A DNA stretch of 64,000 nucleotides from JBBREP01 sp963716525. Lineage in GTDB: Bacteria > Actinomycetota > Acidimicrobiia > IMCC26256 > PALSA-610. The notes under the pieces are model-generated. The model ran no database searches. It was not told where the DNA came from and saw only the letters and a list, made by a program, of their open reading frames with translations. Positions 42,406-51,321 of this stretch are shown here, in pieces. Position 1 is the first letter of the stretch. Each line of letters starts with the position of its first letter. The stretch is taken from NCBI GenBank assembly GCA_963716525.1, contig OY970315.1, forward strand, positions 1,860,001 to 1,924,000. Direction: 5' to 3'. The position numbers were made by a program, and so were the translations under genes.

Positions 42406-43029
42406 ATGTTCCGCGGCCGCGGCGAGCGCGCCGAACGCACCGGCACGCCCGCCGATCTGCTGGTGGTGGGGCTCGGCAACCCGGGCGAGGAGTTCCGCCA
42501 CACCAGGCACAACGTCGGCGCCGACGCCGTGAGCATCCTGGCCCGGCGCCACGGTGCGCGCCTCAAGGCCGACAAGCGCACGCGTGCGGTCCACGACACC
42601 GTCACCGTCGACGGCCGGCGCGTGCTGCTCGCGATCCCGATGACGTACATGAACGAATCCGGTGCCGCGGTCGCGCCGTTGATGAGGCGCGCCGGTGTCG
42701 ACCCGGAGCACATCGTGGTCGTGCACGACGAGCTTGACCTCCCGCTCGCGGGGCTGCGCCTGAAGGAGGGTGGCGGCCTGGCCGGCAACAACGGCCTGCG
42801 TTCGATCAAGGCGCACCTGAAGACCGACGGCTTCCTGCGTGTGCGCATCGGCATCGGCAAGCCCACGTCGAAGGAGCGCGGTGCCGACCACGTGCTGAGC
42901 CGCTTCGCCAAGCGCGAGCGGGCCGAGGTCGACGTGACGCTCGAGCTGGCGGCCGACGCCGTCGAGTGCATTCTCACCGACGGCATCGAAGCGGCGATGA
43001 ACCGCTTCAACATGCGTTCGCCGGGCTGA
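42406..43029 (+). CDS. pth: Peptidyl-tRNA hydrolase
   Basis: A 207-residue enzyme that frees tRNA from stalled peptidyl-tRNA. LLVVGLGNPGEEFRHTRHNV carries the catalytic His in TRHNVG. MTYMNESGAAV gives the conserved Asn, VVVHDELDLPLAGLRLKEGG the Asp, and GNNGLRSI the substrate loop. The N-terminal 16 residues (MFRGRGERAERTGTPA) extend beyond most homologues. Confidence 0.96.
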   Translation: MFRGRGERAERTGTPADLLVVGLGNPGEEFRHTRHNVGADAVSILARRHGARLKADKRTRAVHDTVTVDGRRVLLAIPMTYMNESGAAVAPLMRRAGVDPEHIVVVHDELDLPLAGLRLKEGGGLAGNNGLRSIKAHLKTDGFLRVRIGIGKPTSKERGADHVLSRFAKRERAEVDVTLELAADAVECILTDGIEAAMNRFNMRSPG

Positions 43030-43042
43030 ATCCGGTGGCGCG

Positions 43043-44284
43043 ATGACCGGCACCGAAGCCAACAACGGCAGCACGTTCCGCTCGTTCAAGTACCGCAACT
43101 TCCGGCTGTTTTTCGTCGGCCAGGGCATCTCGCAGGTGGGCAACTGGCTCACGCTGGTCGCGCAGGCCCTCCTCGCGTACAAGCTGAGCCATCAGAGCGG
43201 CTTCGCGGTCGGCGTGCTCTCGGCCTGCCAGTTCCTGCCCGTGCTGCTGCTCGGCGCGTATGGCGGTGTGGTGTCGGATCGCACCGACCGCCGGAAGCTC
43301 GAGATGGTGATCCAGACCGTCGCGATGTTCCAGTCGGTCGCGCTTGCCGTCGTCGCGGCGACACACGGGTCGCTGGTCTGGCTCGATCTCACGGCCGTGG
43401 TCGGCGGGGTCACGATGGCGTTCGACAACCCGGCCCGTCGCACGCTGTTCGTGGAGCTGGTCGACCCCGAGGACGTCAACAACGCGGTCGGGCTCAACTC
43501 GTCGCTGATGACGAGCTCGCGCATCATCGGGCCGGCCATCGCCAGCATCCTCATCACCACGATCGGCTACGCGGGCTGCTTCTCCTTCGACGCGGTGAGC
43601 TACCTCGCGGTGCTGATCAGCCTGGCGATGATGCGGCCCTCGGAGATCCGCGGCGCGCCGGTCGTGGTGAAGGCGCGCGGGCAGGTGCGTGAGGGCTGGG
43701 ACTACGTGCGGCGCACGCCCGAGCTCTGGATCTCGCTCGTGATGATGGCCGTCGTCGGCACGCTCGCGTTCAACTTCCAGGTCGTGCTGCCTGTGTTCGT
43801 GCAGCGCACATTCGGTCAGCGGGCGGTGTTCTACGCCGTGCTGTTCGCGGTGATGAGCATCGGATCGCTCGCCGGCGCGCTCGTCGCCGCCCGGCGGGTG
43901 GAGGTCGACGTGCGCGACGTCGCCACCGCGAGCCTCGGGTTCGGGTTGGCGATGCTCGTGCTCGCCATCGCGCCGACGCTCGCGGTCGCGTTCCCGCTGT
44001 CGCTCGGCGTCGGCTTCACGAGCATCACGTTCCTCACCGCGTCCACCGCGATCGTGCAGATCAGGGCAGAGCCCACGATGCGCGGACGCGTGCTCGCGCT
44101 CCAGGCCATCGTGTTCCTGGGCACCACTCCGATCGGTGGTCCCATCATGGGCGTGCTCTGTGACGCCTTTGGTGCGCGCACCGGCCTTGTGGTCGGCGGT
44201 GTGGCCGCGCTCGCGGCGGGTGCGTTCGGCGTGCTCCGCGGCCGCTCGCTCGCCCCGGGCCGCCCACTTGCTGCCGCGGCGTGA
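43043..44284 (+). CDS. MFS transporter (EntS-like exporter group)
   Basis: A 413-residue protein with about twelve helices. It begins RSFKYRNFRLFFVGQGISQV, as in the EntS/MFS_3 group of exporters, with GGVVSDRTDRRKLEM as the cytosolic loop motif A and FDNPARRTLFVELVDPEDVN after helix 4. TTPIGGPIMGVLCDAFGAR lies near the end. The substrate is unknown, possibly a siderophore or drug. It follows pth by 13 bp and converges with the carotenoid oxygenase. Confidence 0.9.
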   Translation: MTGTEANNGSTFRSFKYRNFRLFFVGQGISQVGNWLTLVAQALLAYKLSHQSGFAVGVLSACQFLPVLLLGAYGGVVSDRTDRRKLEMVIQTVAMFQSVALAVVAATHGSLVWLDLTAVVGGVTMAFDNPARRTLFVELVDPEDVNNAVGLNSSLMTSSRIIGPAIASILITTIGYAGCFSFDAVSYLAVLISLAMMRPSEIRGAPVVVKARGQVREGWDYVRRTPELWISLVMMAVVGTLAFNFQVVLPVFVQRTFGQRAVFYAVLFAVMSIGSLAGALVAARRVEVDVRDVATASLGFGLAMLVLAIAPTLAVAFPLSLGVGFTSITFLTASTAIVQIRAEPTMRGRVLALQAIVFLGTTPIGGPIMGVLCDAFGARTGLVVGGVAALAAGAFGVLRGRSLAPGRPLAAAA

Positions 44285-44285
44285 A

Positions 44286-45825
44286 CTATGCGGACGCCCA
44301 TGTGGCGTGGAAGCCGAACGGCACCCGCTGCGGGGTCGCGATACGGGCAACCGGCCCTCGGGACACGGCCGTCGCGTCGATGATCGCGAGCTCGCTGCGG
44401 TCGGTGGCGGCGTCGGAGACGTAGGCGAGGAGCCAGCCTTCGTCCTCACCGTGGGCGCCGGGTTCCGGCACGAACAACCACTCGCCCGAGTGCACATCTG
44501 GCCCGGGATCCCACGACTCGCGCCGGCCGGTCACGAAGTCGTGCTTGACCAGCCCACCCATGTCGACGGTCTCCGCGCTCGTCCGCGTCTGCACGAGATA
44601 CGCGTAGCGGTGCCGGCGGCCGACGACTCGGGGGTCACGGGTAGGCAGTTCTCCCGGCAGGTGGTCCACGAGCACCTCGTCGCGTACGCGGCCGTTCGTA
44701 CTGGTGTCGATCGTCCAGCGCCGCAACGTCTCGCGACCGCCGAACGTCTGCCCCGGAGCGAACATGGAGCTGAGCCGGCACACGTCGACCACGACGTTGC
44801 TGCCGTCGCGATAGGCGTTGACGCCGTGGAACACGTAACAGGGGTCGATGTCGTGCCAACGCATCGCCGACGCGGGACCAGCGAGTGGCATCACACCGAC
44901 GCGCGCGCCGTGCGACGGCATCCACACGAACGGCATCGCGCCGGAGTTCGGGTCTTTGATCCACTGCAGGGCACCCTGCATGTCGAACACCACCGGAAGC
45001 TCCCAGAACACGACATCGCGGTCGGTGATCGCGAAGTCGTGAATCATGGTGGGCCGCGCCACGTGCACCGCCTCCGAGTGGCTGAGCGTGCCGTCCGCCT
45101 CGGCGACGTGGTACGTGAGATAGGGCGGTGTGAACCCGTAACCGAAGAAGTGCAGTCGACGCGTTGCCGGGTCGATCTTCGGGTGTGCCGTGAACGCGGT
45201 GTGCAGGCGGCCGCGGAACGTGTAGGGCCCGATCGTGTGCAGATCGGCGGCGGACAGCTCGTATGGGAGGCCGACCTCGCCGCTCGAGAGCAGGTGTCCG
45301 GCGTGATGCACCACCGAGACGTTGCTCTGTGTCTGGGTGCCTCCCGGGGGCCCCGCCTGGCCGAAGCCCTTGCGCGCTTCGTACAGCGGCGTGCGCACGT
45401 AGCGGTTGCGGTACCAGAGCGCCCGGCCGTTCGCCACCCGCACGCCGTGCACCATTCCATCGCCGAAGAACCAGTGCGACGACGTACCCGTCGCCGGGTT
45501 CGAGCCGTTGCGCACGTAGACACCGTCCAGCGATGTCGGGATCGAACCGGCGACCTCGAGCGCGAACGATTCCACTTCCTGGGTGACCGGCGCGAAGCCC
45601 TGCTGTAACCACCACGGTGTCGAGCGATCGAAGGGCACGGTGGTGCCGGTGGGGTCACCGGCGGTACTCACCGAGCCTGTGGTGACTGCGCTGCTGTGCT
45701 CGCTTGTGCACGCGGCGAGCAGCGTCGCGAGGGCAGGGACGCTCGAGCGCGCCGAGCGCGGCCGCGCGCAGCACGTCTCGGCGGGCCACGGCGCCGTCTC
45801 GCGGGGCTTCGAGGTTGATCGGCAT
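44286..45825 (-). CDS. Carotenoid cleavage oxygenase with Tat-lipoprotein signal (frameshifted N-terminus)
   Basis: The main frame gives 461 residues of an RPE65-type non-haem iron oxygenase with the four iron His sites in TAHPKID, TMIHDFAIT, VFHGVNAY and FGFHATW, plus DGVYVRNGSNP and HWFFGDGMVHGV. Upstream in the main frame lies SVPALATLLAACTSEHSS, a lipobox with LAAC. In the next frame, from ATG 45825, lies VARRDVLRAAALGAL, a twin-arginine start. The two join at about 45745, where one extra base (or two missing) breaks the frame. Repaired, the protein is an exported, lipid-anchored carotenoid oxygenase of about 512 residues. Callers starting at 45671 lose the signal. Confidence 0.82.
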
Positions 45826-45888
45826 CACGCTGCAGCCTGGCACACCACGCGGCGCCCGCGGGGGGTTCGCTCGGGCGCGGTCGGCAGC

Positions 45889-45894
45889 TACCGT
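45889..45894 (+). promoter_or_regulatory. -10 box ahead of the maleylpyruvate isomerase-like gene
   Basis: TACCGT, 9 nt before ATG 45904, in the leaderless arrangement. Confidence 0.4.
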
Positions 45895-45903
45895 GAGGTG
45901 CCG

Positions 45904-46596
45904 ATGGCCACCGTCGACCACGCGCCGCACGACGTGCTCGCCCAGCTCGCCGAGAGCGAGGCGCGCATGCGCGCGATCGTCACGCCGCTCGCCGAGGCCG
46001 ATCTCACGCTGCCGAGCGCGCTGCCAGGCTGGACGATCGCCCACTTGCTCACGCACCTCGCGCGCAACGCCGACAGCCACGTGCGCCGCATCGACGCCGC
46101 GCACCGCGGCGAGGTCATCGACCAGTACGAGGGCGGCCTCGAGGGTCGCAACCGCGCGATCGAAGACGGCGCACAGCGCGATGCGCAGACCATCGTCGAC
46201 GACCTTGCGGCCAGCTCCCTGCGCCTCGACGCGGCGTGGTGGACGGTGCAGGGCGGTGAGTGGATGGGCGAGTCGCGCGACTCCACGGGTGTGATCCGCC
46301 AGGTGCGTACCCTCCCGGCCCGGCGCCTCCAGGAGGTGGAGGTGCACATCGTCGATCTCGACCTCGGTTACGACCACCGCGAATGGTCGGACGTGTTCGT
46401 CGTGGCCTTCCTCGACGAGATGCGGGCCACGATGCCGGCGCGGGTGCCGAACGGGGAATCGATTCCGACCGCGGGGACGCTCGCCGAGTTGCCGCCGCGC
46501 GACGAGCTGGCGTGGCTGTACGGCCGCGCCCGCTTCGAGGCGCTGCCCGAGCTCCTGCCGCTCGGCACCAGCAGCGCCGACGCACCACGTGGCTGA
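45904..46596 (+). CDS. Maleylpyruvate isomerase-like (DinB-fold, mycothiol-type) protein
   Basis: A 230-residue DinB-fold protein of the mycothiol-dependent maleylpyruvate isomerase group. ALPGWTIAHLLTHLARNADS holds the first metal His, a middle helix has LRLDAAWWTV, and RLQEVEVHIVDLDLGY gives the other metal His. A C-terminal part with PPRDELAWLYGRA follows. Such enzymes transfer or use mycothiol thiolate in detoxification; the substrate is unknown. It overlaps mfd by 8 bp, so the two are probably co-transcribed. Confidence 0.8.
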   Translation: MATVDHAPHDVLAQLAESEARMRAIVTPLAEADLTLPSALPGWTIAHLLTHLARNADSHVRRIDAAHRGEVIDQYEGGLEGRNRAIEDGAQRDAQTIVDDLAASSLRLDAAWWTVQGGEWMGESRDSTGVIRQVRTLPARRLQEVEVHIVDLDLGYDHREWSDVFVVAFLDEMRATMPARVPNGESIPTAGTLAELPPRDELAWLYGRARFEALPELLPLGTSSADAPRG

Positions 46597-49500
46597 CGCG
46601 CCGCTCGCCGGGCTCGCGCACCTGCTCGACGACGACGCGACGCTGCTCGCGGCGTCGGCCGGCCACGGAACCGCGGTGGCCGTACCCGAAGCCGCGCGCC
46701 CCGTGTTCGCCGCCGCGCTCGCCAGCGCCACCGCGCGCCGGCCGGTGCTGCTCGTGGTGCCCACAGCGAACGAGGCCGAACGGGTCGCGCACGACCTGCA
46801 CCGTTTCCTCGGACCCCAAGCCGTCGAACTTTTTCCCGCGTGGGAGACGCTGCCGTTCGAGCGCGTGTCGCCGGCGTCGGACACGATGGGCCGGCGGCTG
46901 CGCGTCATGTGGCGCTTGCGTACGGGCGGCGACGAGCTGCCGGCCGTCGTGGTGGCACCGGTACGGGCGCTCGTGCAGCGGCTCGGCCCGCACGTCGAGG
47001 ACGTGGAGCCGGTCACCGTCGGCCGCGGTGACCAGATCGACCGCGACGAGCTGGTCGAGCGGCTTGTGGCGGCCGGCTACCGGCGCGAGTACCAGGTGGA
47101 GGCGCGCGGCGAGGTGGCGGTGCGCGGCTCCATCGTCGACGTGTACCCGGTCACCGCCGACCATCCGGTCCGCATCGATCTCTGGGGTGACGAGGTCGAC
47201 CGGCTCACGCACTTCTCGGTGGCCGATCAGCGGTCGACCGACGACCTCGACACCGGCCCCTCGACGACCGAGCCGGCGGCGGGCCAGGCCGGGCGCGTCC
47301 GCATCTTCCCGGCCCGTGAGCTGCTCCCCACCGACGCGGTCCGCAAGCGCGCGCGCGAGCTGCTGCGCACCGAGCCATGGGGGAGCGAGCAGTGGGAGCG
47401 GCTCGCCGAGGGCCAGCTGTTCGACGGCATGGAGAGCTGGCTGCCATGGCTCTGCGACGACGAGCACGTGCTCCCCGACCTGTTGCCCCCGAGTGCGCTC
47501 GTGCTGCTCGCCGAGCCGCGCCGCATGCGCGACCGGGCCCAGGACCTGCTCGACGAGGAGGCGAGCCTCGCGTCGGTGCTCGCCCGCACGTGGGGGCTCG
47601 AACTCTCGAGCTCGCGAACGGTCTCGGTCGACACGCCCCCAGGGGCACGAGCGCACGAGAGCGGGGGTGTGGTTGCCCCGAAGCTGTCGCTGCCGTTCGA
47701 CCGGCTGCTCGAACGCACCCGTGCCGGTTGGGTGCCGCTGCTCGGCACTCCCGACGACCCGTCGACCCCTGCGCTCGCCGCGACGCCCTTCGATCCCGTG
47801 CGCGGCGACACCGATGCCCTCGTCGCGCGCCTGCGCCGCCTGCGCGACGACGGGGCCCGCGTGTTCGTGTGCGCCGAGGGCACCGGCAGCGCGGGGCGGA
47901 TCGCCGAGGTGCTCGGCAACGAAGGTCTCACCGTCGACGTGCATCGCAGCATCGGAGCGGCGTCATCGCTGCTCCAACAGCCCGGTGTGCACGTGATCGT
48001 CGCGCCGCTCGACCGCGGTGTCGTGCTCCCGGCGCAGCGCGTCGCGTTGATCGCCGAGGCCGACCTCACCGGCCGCCGCCGGGTGCACCGTGCCGAGCGT
48101 GGCGCGCGCAAGGTGCAGGACTTCTACGAAGGGCTGGCACCGGGCGACTTCGTCGTGCACCGCCAGCATGGCATCGGGCGCTACGGCGCGATGGTCGAAC
48201 GCACGATGTTCGGGTTCACGCGCGACTACCTCGTGATCGAGTTCCGCGGCAACGAGCGCGTGTACGTGCCCACCGACCAGATCGGGATCATCCGCAAGTA
48301 CACGGGGGGCGAGACACCGCGCCTGTCGAGGATGGGTGGCGCCGACTGGGAGCGCACGCGCGCGCGGGCGCGCAAGGCGGCGCGCGAGATCGCGGCCGAT
48401 CTCGTGATCCTCTACCGCAAACGGCTCGCCACGCCCGGGCATGCCTTCGGACCCGACACACCGTGGCAGCACGAGATCGAGGAGGCGTTCCCGTACGAGG
48501 AGACGCCCGACCAGCTGCGCGCCATCGCCGACGTGAAGGCCGACATGGAGCGCCCCGTGCCGATGGATCGGCTCGTGTGCGGCGACGTGGGCTACGGCAA
48601 GACGGAGGTGGCGCTGCGCGCGGTGTTCAAGGCGGTGCAGGAGGGCATGCAGGCCGCGATCCTCGTGCCCACGACGCTGCTCGCCACCCAGCACGGCCAG
48701 ACGTTCCGCGAACGCTTCGCCAACTACCCGGTGCGCGTCGAGGTGCTGTCGCGGTTCCTGAGCACGCGCGAGCAGAAGCAGGTGCTCGACGGTGTGCGCG
48801 ACGGCTCGGTCGACGTGGTGATCGGCACGCACCGCCTCCTGTCCGCCGATGTCGCGTTCAAGCGGCTCGGGCTGCTCGTCGTCGACGAGGAGCAGCGCTT
48901 CGGGGTGCAGCACAAAGAGAAGATCAAGCAGTTCAAGGTGGGCGTCGACGTGCTGACGCTGACGGCCACGCCGATCCCGCGCACGCTGGAGCTGTCGATC
49001 ACCGGTATCCGCGACCTCTCGCTCGTGAACACGCCGCCCGAGGACCGCCAGCCGATCCTCACCTACGTCAACGAATACGACGAACGGGCTGCCGCCGAGG
49101 CGATCCGTCGCGAGCTCCTTCGCGAGGGGCAGGTGCTCTACGTGCACAACCGCGTGCGTGACATCGAGCACGTTGCCGAGGACGTGCGCCGCCTGGTGCC
49201 CGAAGCCCGCATCGCGATCGCGCACGGCCAGCTCGACGAAGGCAACCTCGAGCGCGTCGTCACCGCGTTCTGGGAGCACGAGTTCGACGTGCTCGTGTGC
49301 ACCACGATCGTCGAGAGCGGCCTCGACATGCCCACCGTGAACACGCTCGTGGTCGACCGCTCCGACCTCCTCGGACTCTCGCAGCTCTACCAGCTGCGCG
49401 GCCGCGTGGGCCGGCGCGGCCAGCGCGCGTACGCATACCTGCTCTACCCGCGCGAGCACGCGCTGTCCGAGGAGGCCTACGAGCGGCTGAAGGCGATCGG

Positions 49501-50134
49501 CGAGTTCACCGATCTCGGGTCGGGCTTCAAGCTCGCGATGCGCGACCTCGAGATCCGTGGCGCGGGCAACCTGCTCGGTGCCGAGCAGCACGGGCACATC
49601 GCCGCAGTCGGCTTCGACCTCTACATCGAGATGGTCACCGAGGCCGTCGGCGAGCTCACCGGCGAGACCCACGAAACGCCGCCCGACGTGGTGATCGACT
49701 TGCCCGCCGACGCGAACCTGCCGCGCGACTACGTGGCGCGCGACGACGTGCGCATGGAGGCCTACCGCCGTCTTGCCGCGGCCACGACCGCCGACGCGGT
49801 GGCCGACGTCGAGCGCGAATGGGAGGACCGTTACGGGCCGCTGCCGCCGCCGGCCCGCGCGCTCATCGACGTGGCGCGGGTGCGGGTGGCGTGCATCGCG
49901 CGCGGCATCCGCGAGCTGTCGGTGCAGCAGGGGCGAGTACGCGTCGAAGGTTGGAACCTGAGGAAGAGCACAGAGATCCGCCTCCAACGGCTGGCGCCCA
50001 GCACGAAGATCAACGGCACGACGGTCGTCTTCCCCATCAGCGAGCGCGGGCGGGCGGACAACCGCGAGGCCGCGTCCATCCTCGCGGTGCTCGAAGAAGT
50101 CGATCCACCGGTAGCATCGCAAGCTCATGGCTGA
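46589..50134 (+). CDS. mfd: Transcription-repair coupling factor
   Basis: A 1181-residue SF2 translocase that removes RNA polymerase stalled at DNA damage and recruits UvrA. The UvrB-like N-terminal part has LFPAWETLPFERVSP. The RNA polymerase interaction domain has GDFVVHRQHGIGRYGAMVER. The translocase has Walker A GDVGYGKTEVAL, VPTTLLATQHGQTF, DEEQRFGVQHKE, TLTATPIPRTLELS and QLRGRVGRRGQRAYAYLL. The C-terminal TRCF domain is present. GTG 46589 is the start. The end overlaps the next gene by 8 bp. Confidence 0.97.
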   Translation: MADAPLAGLAHLLDDDATLLAASAGHGTAVAVPEAARPVFAAALASATARRPVLLVVPTANEAERVAHDLHRFLGPQAVELFPAWETLPFERVSPASDTMGRRLRVMWRLRTGGDELPAVVVAPVRALVQRLGPHVEDVEPVTVGRGDQIDRDELVERLVAAGYRREYQVEARGEVAVRGSIVDVYPVTADHPVRIDLWGDEVDRLTHFSVADQRSTDDLDTGPSTTEPAAGQAGRVRIFPARELLPTDAVRKRARELLRTEPWGSEQWERLAEGQLFDGMESWLPWLCDDEHVLPDLLPPSALVLLAEPRRMRDRAQDLLDEEASLASVLARTWGLELSSSRTVSVDTPPGARAHESGGVVAPKLSLPFDRLLERTRAGWVPLLGTPDDPSTPALAATPFDPVRGDTDALVARLRRLRDDGARVFVCAEGTGSAGRIAEVLGNEGLTVDVHRSIGAASSLLQQPGVHVIVAPLDRGVVLPAQRVALIAEADLTGRRRVHRAERGARKVQDFYEGLAPGDFVVHRQHGIGRYGAMVERTMFGFTRDYLVIEFRGNERVYVPTDQIGIIRKYTGGETPRLSRMGGADWERTRARARKAAREIAADLVILYRKRLATPGHAFGPDTPWQHEIEEAFPYEETPDQLRAIADVKADMERPVPMDRLVCGDVGYGKTEVALRAVFKAVQEGMQAAILVPTTLLATQHGQTFRERFANYPVRVEVLSRFLSTREQKQVLDGVRDGSVDVVIGTHRLLSADVAFKRLGLLVVDEEQRFGVQHKEKIKQFKVGVDVLTLTATPIPRTLELSITGIRDLSLVNTPPEDRQPILTYVNEYDERAAAEAIRRELLREGQVLYVHNRVRDIEHVAEDVRRLVPEARIAIAHGQLDEGNLERVVTAFWEHEFDVLVCTTIVESGLDMPTVNTLVVDRSDLLGLSQLYQLRGRVGRRGQRAYAYLLYPREHALSEEAYERLKAIGEFTDLGSGFKLAMRDLEIRGAGNLLGAEQHGHIAAVGFDLYIEMVTEAVGELTGETHETPPDVVIDLPADANLPRDYVARDDVRMEAYRRLAAATTADAVADVEREWEDRYGPLPPPARALIDVARVRVACIARGIRELSVQQGRVRVEGWNLRKSTEIRLQRLAPSTKINGTTVVFPISERGRADNREAASILAVLEEVDPPVASQAHG

Positions 50135-51314
50135 CGAGGACGCGGCGGCAACCGACGACGAACCGACCGCCGACGGCGCGGGCGAAGGCGCCGGTTCGGG
50201 TGGCGGTCTGAGCGGCCGCAAGATCGCCGCGATCGCAGTGGTGGTGGTGCTCACCGCCGGGTTCGTGGTTGGTCTGGTGGCGTCGAAGCACCAGAAGAAC
50301 GACGAGCAGCAGAAGACCACGGCGCCGGTTGCCACGGTCGACGGGGTGAAGATCTCGCGCACCGCGCTCGACCACGAGGTGCGCACGTGGACCGCGAACA
50401 AGGACTACGTGAGCGCCGCCGCGCAGCAGGGTCAGCAGATGGTGGGCAAGAACGGCCAGCCGACGCCCGCGTTCGAGCGCGACATCCTCACCCAGCAGGT
50501 CGAGGATGTGCTGTTCACCCGCGAATTCAACCGCCGTCACTTGAAGGTGACAACCGCTGACGAGAGCGCACTGCGCCAGGAGGTCACGGGCAACCCGGCG
50601 TTGCAGAAGTACCCGAAGCAGTTCATCGACTCGATCATCCAGCGCGTGGCGCGGGTCCAGGTGCTGGAGGGCGTGATCCAGAAGCCCCCGACCGAGGCCC
50701 AGATCCAGCAGGCCTACAAGGACCAGTACGCGTGTCCGTCGGGCAAGGACGTGGCGCACATCCTCGTCAAGACGCTCGCCGAGGCGAACACGATCAAGGG
50801 CCAGCTCGACGGCGGTGCCGACTTCGCGACGCTCGCGAAGTCGAAGTCGACCGACACGGGCTCGGCGCCGGCGGGCGGCGACCTCGGATGTCTCAAGCGC
50901 GGCGCGTTCGTGAAGGAGTTCGAGGACGCGGCGTTCGCGGCGACGCTCAACGCCCCGACCGCGCCGGTGAAGTCGCAGTTCGGCTACCACATCATCCTCG
51001 TGCGCCCGCATTCGAGCGCGTCGACCCCGCCGCTCGCGTCGGTGCGCGACCAGATCGTGCAGCAGCTCGCGCAGACGCCCACGCAGTTCAACAACTACGT
51101 CGACACGCTGTTCGGCAAGGCCAAGGTCGTCGTCGATCGGTCGCTCGGCGCGTGGACGAAGACCTCCAACGGCTTCGCGGTCACCGCGGTGACCGCGGCG
51201 AGCGGCGGCGCATCGGGATCGGGATCGGGATCGGGATCGACGACGAGCCGGGCCGCCGCGGGTGCCGGCAGCGGCCCGCTGCCCGTCGTGGACGAACGCC
51301 CGCAACCTCGCTGA
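50127..51314 (+). CDS. SurA/PrsA-like parvulin peptidyl-prolyl isomerase, membrane-anchored
   Basis: A protein of 395 residues with an acidic N-terminus, one membrane helix (IAAIAVVVVLTAGFVVGLVA), a SurA-N-like helical domain (VATVDGVKISRTALDHEVR) and a parvulin domain (GKDVAHILVKT, GCLKRGAFVKEFEDAAF, QFGYHIILV). It should help fold exported proteins on the outer face of the membrane. The Ser/Gly-rich tail includes GSGSGSGS encoded by a GGATCG tandem repeat. mazG follows 7 bp later. Confidence 0.88.
   Translation: MADEDAAATDDEPTADGAGEGAGSGGGLSGRKIAAIAVVVVLTAGFVVGLVASKHQKNDEQQKTTAPVATVDGVKISRTALDHEVRTWTANKDYVSAAAQQGQQMVGKNGQPTPAFERDILTQQVEDVLFTREFNRRHLKVTTADESALRQEVTGNPALQKYPKQFIDSIIQRVARVQVLEGVIQKPPTEAQIQQAYKDQYACPSGKDVAHILVKTLAEANTIKGQLDGGADFATLAKSKSTDTGSAPAGGDLGCLKRGAFVKEFEDAAFAATLNAPTAPVKSQFGYHIILVRPHSSASTPPLASVRDQIVQQLAQTPTQFNNYVDTLFGKAKVVVDRSLGAWTKTSNGFAVTAVTAASGGASGSGSGSGSTTSRAAAGAGSGPLPVVDERPQPR
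51213..51239. repeat. GGATCG hexamer repeat
   Basis: About four tandem copies of GGATCG encode a Gly-Ser linker near the end of the parvulin gene. Confidence 0.8.
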
Positions 51315-51321
51315 GGTCGCG

